A stretch of 64,000 nucleotides of DNA. Source: Bog-473 sp963850095. GTDB lineage: Bacteria; Actinomycetota; Acidimicrobiia; Acidimicrobiales; RAAP-2. The notes beneath the pieces were generated by a model. It ran no database searches, was not told the DNA's origin, and worked only from the letters and a program-made list of their open reading frames with translations. A program made the position numbers and the translations under genes. Shown piece after piece: positions 16,527-26,300 of the stretch. The stretch is taken from assembly GCA_963850095.1 (NCBI GenBank), contig CAWKJX010000011.1, positions 67,652 to 131,651 on the forward strand, read 5' to 3'. Position 1 is the stretch's first letter. Each line of letters begins with the position of its first letter.

Positions 16527-19331
16527 ATGGGTAAGGCACTCGTCATCGTCGAGTCGCCGGCCAAGGCGCGCACCATCAGCGGCTTGCTCGGCCCCGACTT
16601 CATCGTCGAGTCCTCCGTCGGCCACATCCGGGACCTGCCACGCGGCGCCGACGAGGTGCCCGCCGCGTACAAGGGTGAGGCGTGGGCGCGCCTCGGTGTG
16701 GACGTCGACAACGGCTTCAAGCCGCTCTACGTGGTCGGCACGTCGAAGAAGTCGGTGGTGGCGAATCTCAAGAAACTGTTGAAGGGCGCCGACGAGCTGT
16801 ACCTGGCCACGGACGAGGACCGCGAGGGCGAGTCGATCGCCTGGCACCTCTCCGAAGTCCTGGCGCCGACGGTCCCGGTCAAGCGCATGGTGTTCCACGA
16901 GATCACGCCCGCCGCCATCGCCCGCGCCGTGGACGAATGGCGCGACCTCGACCGCCGCCTGGTCGACGCCCAGGAGGCGCGTCGCATCCTCGACCGGCTC
17001 TACGGCTACGAGGTGTCGCCCGTGCTGTGGCGCAAGGTCATGCCGCGGCTCTCGGCCGGCCGGGTGCAGAGCGTGGCCACCCGCATGGTGGTCGAGCGCG
17101 AGCGGGCCCGCATGCGTTTCCGGTCCGCCACCTGGTGGGGGATCGACGGCACCTTCGCCAATGCGGCCGCCCCGGCCGGCTTCGGTGCTGCGCTGGTGGC
17201 GCTGGGCGGCACCAGCGTGGCCACGGGCAAGGACTTCGACGAGAACGGGGAGCAGAGCGGCAAGAGCCCGGTACGGGTGCTGGGCGAGGAGGTGGCGACC
17301 TCGGTGGCCTCGGCCCTCGTCGGGCAGACCTTCCGGGTGAGCTCGGTGACCGAGCGCCCGTTCCGGCGTTCGCCGGCCGCGCCCTTCATGACCTCGACCC
17401 TGCAGCAGGAGGCCGGGCGCAAGCTCCGCTTCAGCGCGCAGCGGGCCATGCAGGTGGCCCAGCGGCTCTACGAGCAGGGCTACATCACCTACATGCGGAC
17501 GGACTCGACGACGCTGTCGGACGAGGCGCTCACCGCGGCGCGCAACCAGGCCCGCCAGATGTACGGCGACGAGTACGTCCCCGCCGCCCCCCGCCGCTAC
17601 GAGCGCAAGGTGAAGAACGCGCAGGAGGCGCACGAGGCCATTCGGCCGGCGGGGGAGACCTTCCGCACGCCGGCCCAGGTGGGCCGCGAGCTGTCGGGCG
17701 ACGAGCTCCGCCTGTACGAGCTGATCTGGATGCGCACGGTGGCCTCCCAGATGAACGACGCCACCGGGACCAGCGCCCAACTCAGGTTGGCCGCCACCGT
17801 GCCGGCGGGCGTGGCCCAGGGTGAGGAGGCCGAGTTCTCCGCGTCGGGCCGGGTCATCACGTTCCCGGGGTTCCTGCGCGCGCACGAGGAGGGACGTGAC
17901 GACGACGACCCCGAGCCCGACGCCGAGGAGCGGGTGCTGCCCGCCCTGGCCGAGGGGGACCAGGTGGTGGGTTCGACGTTCGTCCCGGGCTCGCACTCCA
18001 CCCAGCCGCCGGCCCGCTACACGGAGGCTTCGCTGGTCAAAGCGATGGAGGAGCTCGGCGTGGGCCGGCCCTCGACGTACGCCAGCGTCATCGCCACCAT
18101 CCTCGACCGCGGCTACGTGTGGAAGAAAGGCACCGCGCTGGTGCCGAGCTTCACCGCCTTCGCCGTGGTCGGCCTGCTCGAGCGCTACTTCGGCAACCTG
18201 GTGGACTACGGCTTCACCGCCTCCATGGAGGACGACCTCGACGACATCGCGGCCGGGACCGAGGAGGCCCTGCCCTGGCTCACGCGCTTCTACTTCGGCA
18301 GCAGTGCGCCCGGCGCCACGGCGAGCGACGGGACGGAGGTCGACACGCTCGGATTGAAGGCGACGGTGTCGGGGCACATGGCCGAGATCGACGCCCGCGA
18401 GGTGAACTCCATCCCGCTCGGCGACGGCAGCGACGGCGAACCGATCGTGGCCCGGGTCGGCCGCTACGGGCCGTACCTCCAGCGCGGGGAGGACCGGGCC
18501 TCGATTCCCGACGACACCGCTCCCGACGAGCTGACCATCGAGCGGGCCGAGGAGATCCTCGCCGCGCCGTCCAACGACCGCGTGCTCGGCCTCGAGCCGG
18601 ACAGCGGGCTGGAGGTGCAGGTCAAGTCCGGGCGTTTCGGGCCCTACGTGCAGGTGGGCGAGGTGACGGACGGCGCCGAGAAGCCGCGCACGGCCTCGCT
18701 GTTCTCCTCCATGGAGCCGGCCACGCTCACGCTGGAACAGGCGCTGGAGCTGTTGCGTATTCCGCGCACGGTGGGGTCGGACCCGGAGACGGGTGAGGAC
18801 GTCGTGGCGCACAACGGCCGGTTCGGCCCCTATCTGAAGCGTGGCGCCGACACCCGCAGCCTGAGCTCCGAGGACCAGCTGTTGACGGTCACCCTGGACG
18901 AGGCGCGGGCCCTGTTCGCCCAGCCCAAGCAACGGCGGGGCCGGACGGCGGCGCCCCCGCTGCGGGACCTGGGGGCGGACCCCTCGACCAACCTGCCGGT
19001 CGTCCTGAAGGAGGGCCGGTTCGGGCCCTACGTGACCGACGGCACGACCAACGCCAGCCTGCGCAAGGGCGACGCGGTGGAGTCGATCACCATCGAGCGG
19101 GCCTCCGAGCTGCTGGCCGACCGCCGGGCCGCCGGCCCGGCCAAGAAGAGGAAGGCGGCCAAGAAGGCGGCGCCGGCCAAGAAGAAGGCCACGGCCAAGA
19201 AGACGGGCAAGAAGACGGCAAAGAAGACGACGGCCAAGAAGGCGATGGCCACCAAGAAGGCGGCCGGCAACGGGTCGTCGGCACCGGGCGAGCCGGCGTC
19301 CATGAAGGCTGCACCGACCGAACCCTTCTGA
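16527..19331 (+). CDS. topA: DNA topoisomerase I (type IA) with Lys-rich tail
   Basis: A 934-residue enzyme that relaxes negative supercoils by transient cleavage of one strand. The Toprim domain is at the N-terminus (ALVIVESPAKARTI, TDEDREGE), the active-site Tyr is Y322 in YITYMRTDST, followed by HEAIRPA. The C-terminal half contains repeated topoisomerase C-terminal modules of the 'GRFGPYV' type (four or five copies) rather than zinc fingers, and ends with a Lys/Ala-rich tail (~870-915; KKAAPAKKKATAKKTGKK) like mycobacterial TopA, known there to aid DNA binding and processivity. tmk follows after 1 bp, then holB, so the three are one operon. Confidence 0.96.
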   Translation: MGKALVIVESPAKARTISGLLGPDFIVESSVGHIRDLPRGADEVPAAYKGEAWARLGVDVDNGFKPLYVVGTSKKSVVANLKKLLKGADELYLATDEDREGESIAWHLSEVLAPTVPVKRMVFHEITPAAIARAVDEWRDLDRRLVDAQEARRILDRLYGYEVSPVLWRKVMPRLSAGRVQSVATRMVVERERARMRFRSATWWGIDGTFANAAAPAGFGAALVALGGTSVATGKDFDENGEQSGKSPVRVLGEEVATSVASALVGQTFRVSSVTERPFRRSPAAPFMTSTLQQEAGRKLRFSAQRAMQVAQRLYEQGYITYMRTDSTTLSDEALTAARNQARQMYGDEYVPAAPRRYERKVKNAQEAHEAIRPAGETFRTPAQVGRELSGDELRLYELIWMRTVASQMNDATGTSAQLRLAATVPAGVAQGEEAEFSASGRVITFPGFLRAHEEGRDDDDPEPDAEERVLPALAEGDQVVGSTFVPGSHSTQPPARYTEASLVKAMEELGVGRPSTYASVIATILDRGYVWKKGTALVPSFTAFAVVGLLERYFGNLVDYGFTASMEDDLDDIAAGTEEALPWLTRFYFGSSAPGATASDGTEVDTLGLKATVSGHMAEIDAREVNSIPLGDGSDGEPIVARVGRYGPYLQRGEDRASIPDDTAPDELTIERAEEILAAPSNDRVLGLEPDSGLEVQVKSGRFGPYVQVGEVTDGAEKPRTASLFSSMEPATLTLEQALELLRIPRTVGSDPETGEDVVAHNGRFGPYLKRGADTRSLSSEDQLLTVTLDEARALFAQPKQRRGRTAAPPLRDLGADPSTNLPVVLKEGRFGPYVTDGTTNASLRKGDAVESITIERASELLADRRAAGPAKKRKAAKKAAPAKKKATAKKTGKKTAKKTTAKKAMATKKAAGNGSSAPGEPASMKAAPTEPF

Positions 19332-19332
19332 C

Positions 19333-19968
19333 GTGGCGGCCCGCGGTCGCCTCATTGCGCTCGAGGGCATCGACGGATGCGGCAAGTCGACCCAGGCGCG
19401 CGCGCTGGCCGAGGCTTTCGGGGCCCACCTCACCCACGAACCCGGGGCCACGCCGGTCGGCGCGCTGCTACGGCGCGTCCTGCTCGCTCCCGACGTCCCG
19501 GCCCCGTCACCGCGGACCGAGGCGCTGCTGATGGCGGCCGACCGGGCCGAGCACGTGGTGGCGGTGGTGGAGCCGGCACTGGCCGCGGGCGAATGGGTGG
19601 TCAGCGACCGCTACACGGGCTCCACCCTGGCCTACCAGGGCTACGGCCGCGGACTCGACGTCGACGGGCTGCGTGCCTTGGTGGCGTGGGCCACCGGGGG
19701 ACTGGCCGCCGACCTCTCCGTGCTCGTCGACGTGCCGGTCGAGGTGGCGGCGGGCCGGATGGCCGGCGCTCCCGGTGGCGCCGACCGCTTGGAGCGGCTC
19801 GGCCCGGAGTTCGCGGCGCGGGTGCGCGATGGGTTCCTGGCCCAGGCCGAGGCCGAACCGGACCGGTGGGTGGTGGTCGACGGCACGGAGGACGAGGCGT
19901 CGCTGACGGCACGTATCGTCGCGGTCGTGCGCGCCCGGCTCGGTGAACCGCCCGCCCCGATCCGGTGA
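19333..19968 (+). CDS. tmk: Thymidylate kinase
   Basis: A 211-residue kinase converting dTMP to dTDP. P-loop EGIDGCGKSTQ, DRYTGSTLAYQGYGRGLD (the DR(Y/F) motif binding dTMP), and the LID region GADRLERLGPEF. GTG 19333 starts one base after the topA stop, and its last codons overlap holB by GTGA. Length and motifs are normal for bacterial Tmk. Confidence 0.95.
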   Translation: MAARGRLIALEGIDGCGKSTQARALAEAFGAHLTHEPGATPVGALLRRVLLAPDVPAPSPRTEALLMAADRAEHVVAVVEPALAAGEWVVSDRYTGSTLAYQGYGRGLDVDGLRALVAWATGGLAADLSVLVDVPVEVAAGRMAGAPGGADRLERLGPEFAARVRDGFLAQAEAEPDRWVVVDGTEDEASLTARIVAVVRARLGEPPAPIR

Positions 19969-21062
19969 GCGAGGAGCATCCCGTCAGCGCGCTCTTCGAC
20001 GGCGTCGTCGGGCAGGAGGACGCCGTCGCCGCGCTGCGGGCGGCCGCGCGCACACCCGTCCATGCCTACCTGTTCCTGGGGCCGTCGGGCAACGGTGGCC
20101 TGGCCGCCGCGCACGGGTTCGCCGCCGCGCTCCTGTGCCCCGACGGCGGGTGCGGCAAGTGCGCCACCTGCCGGGCGGCGCTGGCCGGGACGGACCCGGA
20201 TCTCCACCTCGTGCGCCGGACCGGAGCATCGGTATCCAAGGACATGATCCGCCAGGTCGTCCAGCTGGCCCACCGGCGGCCCCTGGCGTCGGCGCGCCAG
20301 GTGATCATTGTGCTCGACATGCATCTCGTACTCGACCGGGCTCCCGTGTTGCTCAAGGCCCTCGAGGAGCCGCCGGGCGACACCGTGTTCGTGCTCCTGG
20401 CCGACGAAATGAACGCGGACCTGGTCACCATCGCCAGCCGGTGCGTGGCGGTGCCCTTCCCCCAAGTGCCGCGGGACGTGGTACTGCAGTGGCTGGCCGA
20501 GGCGGGCGTGGCGGTCGACCTGGCGGCGGCCGTGACCGACAGCAGCGGCGGCAATCCCGAGCGGGCCCGCGTCATGCTCGAGGATCCCGACGTCGCCGCG
20601 CGCGTGGCGCTGTGGGCGTCGGTGCCCGACGAGTTGCGTACCGCCGGCACGTCGGCCGCGGGCCTGGCCCGCCGGGTGATCGAATCGGCCGATCGGGCCG
20701 TCGAGCCACTGCGGGCGGAGCACGGTCGCCAGCTCGAGTCGTTGACCGAGGCGGCCAAGGAGATGGGTGAGCGCGCCCTGCCGGGGCGCAAGGAGATTGT
20801 GGAGCAGTACCAACGCGAGGAGCGGCGCTTCCGGACGGACGCCCTGCGAGCCGGCCTGGGCGTGCTCGCCCGGACCTACCGCAACCGGGTCACAGCGGCG
20901 GCGGCCGGCACGGTGCCGGTGCCGGTGGGCGACCAGGACGTGCGCAGCGCGGCCACGGCGGTGGGGCTCATCACCGAGGTGGCGCAGGCCCTGCCCCGTA
21001 ACCCCAACGAGGCGCTGCTGCTGCAGTCGCTCTTCGTGCGGCTGGCTGCTCTGGCCGCCTGA
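19965..21062 (+). CDS. holB: DNA polymerase III delta' subunit
   Basis: A 365-residue clamp-loader subunit of the AAA+ fold. The N-terminal motif is VVGQEDAVAALRAAA and the expected P-loop reads GPSGNGGLAAA, without the Lys, as usual for delta', which does not hydrolyse ATP. A four-Cys zinc module is present (CPDGGCGKCATC). ALEEPPGDTVFVLLAD corresponds to the SRC-motif region, which follows as ASRC. It acts with tau/gamma and delta to load the sliding clamp. The GTG start overlaps the tmk stop. Confidence 0.92.
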   Translation: MSEEHPVSALFDGVVGQEDAVAALRAAARTPVHAYLFLGPSGNGGLAAAHGFAAALLCPDGGCGKCATCRAALAGTDPDLHLVRRTGASVSKDMIRQVVQLAHRRPLASARQVIIVLDMHLVLDRAPVLLKALEEPPGDTVFVLLADEMNADLVTIASRCVAVPFPQVPRDVVLQWLAEAGVAVDLAAAVTDSSGGNPERARVMLEDPDVAARVALWASVPDELRTAGTSAAGLARRVIESADRAVEPLRAEHGRQLESLTEAAKEMGERALPGRKEIVEQYQREERRFRTDALRAGLGVLARTYRNRVTAAAAGTVPVPVGDQDVRSAATAVGLITEVAQALPRNPNEALLLQSLFVRLAALAA

Positions 21063-21119
21063 GCCGCCTGAGCTCGGTCCCCGAATCGCACCACCAGGGC
21101 GCGTTAACGCCGGTGGCGT

Positions 21120-21125
21120 TAGTGT
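21120..21125 (+). promoter_or_regulatory. Candidate -10 (TAGTGT) for the ABC transporter operon
   Basis: TAGTGT lies 34 nt before ATG 21160, with a ribosome site (GGGAGGGAA) between them, so this would be a normal leadered transcript. Confidence 0.45.
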
Positions 21126-21159
21126 CGCGTGATTCGCCGGCCGGCCAGGGAGGGAACGG

Positions 21160-22212
21160 ATGCTCGCGGTAACGTTCGCCGACCTGTGGTTTCGCGCCCG
21201 GCAGTTCACGATCGCCGTGGTCGGCGTCGGGCTGGTGCTGGCGCTCGCCCTGGCGCTGAGCGGGCTGGCCGACGGCTTCCACGCCGAGGTGGCCGAGGCG
21301 GTGGACGCCGTCGGCGCGACCTCCTGGGTCATGTCCACCTCGGCGCACGGGCGCGTCACCGACTTCGCCGCCTTCTCCGAAGACGAGGTCTCGTCGGTGG
21401 CGCACGAGGCCGGGGTGCAGCGTGCCTCGGCGCTGCTCTTCGCTCCGGCCCAGGTGGTCCAGGTCGCCGGGGCCTCGTCGTCGACGACGGTCAACCTGGT
21501 CGGCGTGCAGCCGGGGGGGCTGGGCGATCCGCAGGTGGCGTCCGGGCACCGCCTGTCGGGGCCCGGCCAGGCGGTGGTCGACTCCAAGCTGGCGGCCTCC
21601 GTGGGCAGCGTGCTCACCCTCGACCGGCACCCCTACCTCGTGGTCGGGACGGTGGACGGCCGGACCATGACCGGCGGCGTCCCGCTCGTCTACATGCCCC
21701 TGGCCACGGTGCAGCTGGCGGTCACAGGCGGCCAGCGGCTGATCACGGCCGTGGTCACGACGGGGACGGCCCGGGAGGTGCCGACGGGGCTGGTGGCGCT
21801 GCCGCCGTCGGCGGTGGTCACCGGCACCGTGGGCCAGTTGCAGAGCGCCGTCCAGTCCATCGACAACACGCGCTGGCTGATGTGGATTGTGGCCGCGGCC
21901 ATTGTGGCGTCGATGCTCTACGTCGCGGCGCTGGAGCGAAAGCGGGACTTCGCCGTGCTCAAGGCGCTGGGATCGTCGTCGAGCGCACTCTTTGCCAGCC
22001 TGGTGGCCGAGGCCGTCGTCGTCACGCTGCTCGCCACCCTGCTGGCCGAGGTGCTGGCCAGCCTGCTCACGCCGATGTTCGCCCAGCCGATCGACATCAC
22101 GCCCGATGCGCGCCTGGCCCTTCCGGCCATTGCCGTCGTGGTCGGGATCCTGGCCAGCGTCACCGCGCTGCGGCGTGTCACGGGCGCCGATCCGGCGACG
22201 GCGTTCGGATGA
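21160..22212 (+). CDS. FtsX/MacB-type ABC transporter permease
   Basis: A 350-residue permease with the FtsX layout: TM1 near the N-terminus (FTIAVVGVGLVLALALALSG), a large extracytoplasmic domain (~45-235) and three TM segments in the C-terminal third (WIVAAAIVASMLYVAAL; LVAEAVVVTLLATLLAEVL; LPAIAVVVGILASV). ERKRDFAVLKALG between them is the classical coupling motif of this family. Such permeases move lipids or peptides, or transmit mechanical force, rather than import solutes. It ends with an ATGA overlap onto its ATPase gene. Cargo is unknown. Confidence 0.88.
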   Translation: MLAVTFADLWFRARQFTIAVVGVGLVLALALALSGLADGFHAEVAEAVDAVGATSWVMSTSAHGRVTDFAAFSEDEVSSVAHEAGVQRASALLFAPAQVVQVAGASSSTTVNLVGVQPGGLGDPQVASGHRLSGPGQAVVDSKLAASVGSVLTLDRHPYLVVGTVDGRTMTGGVPLVYMPLATVQLAVTGGQRLITAVVTTGTAREVPTGLVALPPSAVVTGTVGQLQSAVQSIDNTRWLMWIVAAAIVASMLYVAALERKRDFAVLKALGSSSSALFASLVAEAVVVTLLATLLAEVLASLLTPMFAQPIDITPDARLALPAIAVVVGILASVTALRRVTGADPATAFG

Positions 22213-23183
22213 GCAGCCAGCTCGTTGTCGACGGGCTCACCGTGGCGTTCGACTCCGGGGGCTACGTGGTCAAGCCTCTCGACGGTCTGAGCTTCACGGC
22301 CGAGGACGGCGAGCTGGTCGTGCTCCTCGGCCCCTCCGGTTGCGGCAAGACGACGCTGCTCTCCTGCCTGGCCGGCCTCCTCAGTCCGGCGTCGGGCAAC
22401 ATCGCCTTCGGCGACACCGCGGTGACCGACCTGCGAGGCCCTGCGCTGTCCGCCTACCGCCGCCACACCGTGGGTGTCGTGTTCCAGGCCTTCAATCTGA
22501 TCCCCAGCCTGTCGGCCCGGGGCAACGTGGTGGTGCCGATGCGGCTGGCCGGGGTGCCGCGCGGACGGGCCCGGGCCCGGGCCGCCGAGCTCCTCGACAT
22601 CGTCGGCCTCTCGGACCGGGCGCACCACCGCCCCGCCCAGCTGTCGGGTGGGCAGCAGCAGCGGGTGGCGATCGCCCGGGCCCTGGTGCACGACCCGCCC
22701 CTGATACTGGCCGACGAGCCCACGGCCCACCTGGACCACATTCAGGTGGAAGGGATCCTCCGGCTGTTGCGTGAGTTGGCCAGCCCGGGCCGCATCGTTG
22801 TGGTCTCGACCCATGACGACCGGGTGAGCCAGCTGGCCGACCGGGTCGTCGAGCTGGTGCCGCGCTTCGCCGACGTCGACCGCCCGCCCGAAGAGGTGCG
22901 GCTCGGGGCAGGCGACGTCCTGTTCCGCCAGGGCGAGCGCGGTGATCTCATCTACCTGGTCGAGTCGGGCCGGATTGAGGTGTACCGGGAGCTGGCCAAC
23001 GGACACACCGAGGTCCTGAGCCGAATGGGTGCGGGACACTACGTCGGCGAACTGGGGCCCATCCTCAACATGCCCAGGAGCGCGTCGGTGCGAGCCCTGG
23101 AGGACGTCGTCCTCACCGCCTACACGGTGCGCGCTTTCCGCAAGGATCATCCCCACCACGTTCTCGAGCAGGTCGCTCCCTAG
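22209..23183 (+). CDS. ABC ATPase fused to a C-terminal cyclic-nucleotide-binding domain
   Basis: A 324-residue protein. Residues 1-225 are a LolD/MacB-type ATPase: Walker A GPSGCGKTT (~41-49), Q-loop VFQAFNLIPSL, signature LSGGQQQRVAIARAL, Walker B LILADEPTAHLD, H-loop STHDD. Residues ~228-310 are a CAP_ED (cNMP-binding) domain with FRQGERGDLIYLVESGRIEVY and the phosphate-binding cassette VGELGPILNMPRSAS, which retains Glu and Arg. This suggests direct gating of the transporter by cAMP/cGMP or a similar ligand; that is inference. It is paired with the FtsX-like permease by ATGA overlap. Two more cNMP-domain genes lie 4 kb away. Confidence 0.88.
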   Translation: MSSQLVVDGLTVAFDSGGYVVKPLDGLSFTAEDGELVVLLGPSGCGKTTLLSCLAGLLSPASGNIAFGDTAVTDLRGPALSAYRRHTVGVVFQAFNLIPSLSARGNVVVPMRLAGVPRGRARARAAELLDIVGLSDRAHHRPAQLSGGQQQRVAIARALVHDPPLILADEPTAHLDHIQVEGILRLLRELASPGRIVVVSTHDDRVSQLADRVVELVPRFADVDRPPEEVRLGAGDVLFRQGERGDLIYLVESGRIEVYRELANGHTEVLSRMGAGHYVGELGPILNMPRSASVRALEDVVLTAYTVRAFRKDHPHHVLEQVAP

Positions 23184-23251
23184 AGCACGGCCGAGGCGTG
23201 CGGCTTCTTGTCCGTCCCGCTCGCCCCAAACGGATGGTTGCAGCAAACGCG

Positions 23252-23257
23252 TAGCAT
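23252..23257 (+). promoter_or_regulatory. Possible -10 (TAGCAT) for the SARP-type regulator gene
   Basis: TAGCAT in the 137-bp gap before GTG 23321. The leader would be about 57 nt. Weak evidence. Confidence 0.3.
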
Positions 23258-23320
23258 CGGGGCAGGTGGGAGTGGGGTGAGCCGGTACCGGGCCATGACG
23301 GGGATGACAGGGATGACGGG

Positions 23321-26300
23321 GTGAGCCCGGAGGCGCCCACCACCACCGCCGCGGCGGCCGGGTGGGAGATCCGCGTGCTCGGGCCCGTCGAGATTTCGTG
23401 GGCGGCCCGCGTGATCGACCTGGGCGGTGCCAAGGCGCGTGCTCTGGTCGCCCGGCTTCTGATCGACCGCAACCTGGTGGTCCCGGTGGACCGGATCGTC
23501 GACTCCCTGTGGGCCAACCACGAGGGGGATGGTGCCGAGATCGCGCTCCGCTCGACCATTTCGCGGCTGCGCAAGCGTCTGCGCGAGGCGGGTGCCCCGG
23601 ACGACCTCATCGTGACCCGGCATCCGGGTTACGCGCTCGAGACAGCCGCCGAGGTCACCGATGTCCACCGCTTCGAGCAACTGGTGAGCGGGGCCAGGCG
23701 GCAATTGGCCCAGCACCGCCCCAGCGAGTGTGCTCGGCTGCTCGGGGAGGGGGAGGGCCTCTGGCGGGGCGCCGCCTACAGCGAGGTGCGGGACGAACCG
23801 TTCGCCCGGGCCGAAGCCCGGCGCCTGGAGGAGCTCCTCCTCTCGGCCATTGAGCTGCGGATGGACGCCGGCCTCACCATGGGCGAGCACCAGGCGCTCG
23901 TGGGCGAGCTCGAGACCCTGACCAGCGCCCACCCCCTCCGGGAGCGGTTGTGGTCGCAACGGATGCTGGCGCTCTACCGGTCCGGGCGCCAGGCCGAGGC
24001 CTTGCGGGTCTTCCAGGATCTGCGTTCCATTCTGGTGGCGGAGCTGGGCATCGAACCGGGTCACGACGTGAGCTGGATAGAGCACGCCATCCTCAACCAC
24101 GACCCCGCCCTCGACTACCTCGTCCCGCCCGAGGCGGTGCGCCGCCGCGGCGCTCGAGGGCGAGCACGGTCCGGTCGTCCTCACCGAGTACCGCGTCCGC
24201 GTGCCGACCTCACCGAACGAGGGGCCGCTGATCGGGCGCGGACGCGAGTGGTCGTTGCTGCATGGACTGGTGGACGTCGGTGCGCCGCGGCGACGGGCGG
24301 TTCCTGCTGGTGGAAGGCGACGCCGGCATCGGAAAGACACGGCTGGTGGCGGAGCTGGCGCGTTCCGTCGAGAGCAGCGGCGCGCTTGGTGCTGTGGGGA
24401 CGCTGCGACGAGGACGCGGTGGCACCGTTCCAGCCGTTCGCCGAGGCCCTCGGCCGCTACTTCCAGTCACTCTCGGCCGACCGCATCGGCGAGATGCCCG
24501 GCTGGCAGTTGACCGAGTTGTCGAGGCTCGTGGTCCGCCTGCAGGAGTACGCGCCTCCGCTCGAGGAGGACGCGGGAGACCCCGAGAGCGAGCGCTTCCG
24601 CTTCTTCGAGGCGGTGACGGCCACGCTGAACGAAATGTCTGCCGGCCGGCCCGTCCTTCTCGTCGTCGACGAACTGCACTGGGCCGATCAGCCGACCCTC
24701 CTCCTCCTCCGCCACGTGCTGCGCAACGTCGACACGGCCAGCCTGGGGGTGATCGGCATGTACGTCGACACCGAGGTGCCGCCGGACCACCGCCTCCGCT
24801 TCCTGCTGGCGGAACGCCGGGGAGAGCACAAGGTCGAGACGGTGCACCTGAAGGGACTGAGCCGCGACGCGGTCGAGGAGTTGGTGGCGGCCGGGGCCCG
24901 GGCACCGGCGGACCTGGTCCCCCAGTTGTTCCGCCTCACCGACGGCAACCCGCTCTTCCTCGACGAGCTCCTACGGCAGATCGGATACAGCGAGTACGCC
25001 GGGACCGGGACCGGCCAGGGCGAGGCCCCGGTACCACCCAATCTGGCCCCACCCGAAGCCATCCGCGAACTCGTCGCCCGTCGCGTCTCGCGGCTGCCCG
25101 AGGATGTGATCTACCTGCTCCAGGCGGCCGCCGTGGCGGGCCCCGAGTGCGAGGCATCCATTGTGGCCGAGGCGGCCGAGCTCACACCGGACCAGGGGCT
25201 CGACGCCTTCGACCGAGCCGAGGAGTCGCGGCTGCTCCGCCGCATCGATGAGATCGGCGACCGCTATGCCTTCAACCACGCCCTGGTGCGCGATGCGGTC
25301 TACGGCGAGCTCCTGCGGGGTAGGCGGGTGCGGTACCACCACAGGATCGCCGTGGCCACCGAGCGTGCGCACGCCGACACCCTCGACCTCTACGTCAACG
25401 AGCTGGCGCACCACTACTACATGGGCGCCGCCATGGGGGACGCGGACAAGGCCATCGACTACTGCATCGCGGCGGGGGAGAGGGCGCTGCGGCTGTTGGC
25501 CTTCGAGGACGCGGTGGGCCACTTCGGCCGCAGTCTCGAAGTGGCCGAGAAATTCGGCGCGCGCGACCAGGCCGCTCGCTGCGACGCGCTGCTGGCCCTG
25601 GCCGAAGCGCAGAACCGGGCCGGCCTGGCCGTCGATGCCGATGCCAGCTTCGAGGAGGCGGCGGCACTGGCCCGCTCGCTCGGTGACGCCGAACGCCTGG
25701 CCACGGCGGCGCTGCGGGCGGGCCCGCTCTCCTACATCGGCATCGTCGGCGCCAATGCCGAGCAGATAGGGCTGCTCGAGGAGGCCCGTGCCGTCCTGCC
25801 CGAAGAGGACTCTCACCTCAGGGCAATGGTCACGGCGCGCCTCGGGCTGGTGCTCGTCTACGCCACCGGCGTCCCCGGGCGCGGTGTGCTCAAGCGCTCG
25901 CTGGCGCTCAACACCGACGCCATCGCCATGGCCCGGCGGCTGGGGGACCGTCCGGCCCTCGGCTACGCGCTCAACGCGCGGATGCATGCACTGTGGGGCA
26001 TCGACCCGGCTCCGGAACGGCTGGCCACCGGAACGGAACTGGGGGAGATCGCCCGGGAGGTGGGCGACGAGCTCCTGGCTCTCCATGGGCACGTGTGGCG
26101 CGTGCGCGAGCTCTTGGCCCAGGGCGACGTCGACGCGGTACACGAGGAGATCGACCGGTTCGACGGGCGCGCCATCGTCCCGACCCATCCGCTGACGGCG
26201 TCGTTCTCCTGCAACGTCGCGGCCATGATGGCCTTCGTCGACGGGGATTTCGCCAAAGGCGAGGAGTTGGGGCAGCGAGCTCTCGAGGTCGCCGAGGGGT

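Noticed and set aside
16476..19451. A 991-codon open frame antisense to topA (and similar long antisense frames over 219-1793, 11344-13839 and 40204-41826).
   Set aside because: Long antisense frames are a by-product of very high third-position GC. The translations are Arg/Gly/His-rich with no domain-like pattern, while the sense strand encodes well-conserved enzymes.
24140..24395. Programmed frameshifting in the SARP-type gene.
   Set aside because: Three separate shifts would be required, no slippery heptamer with pseudoknot was evident, and nearby genes carry similar single indels.
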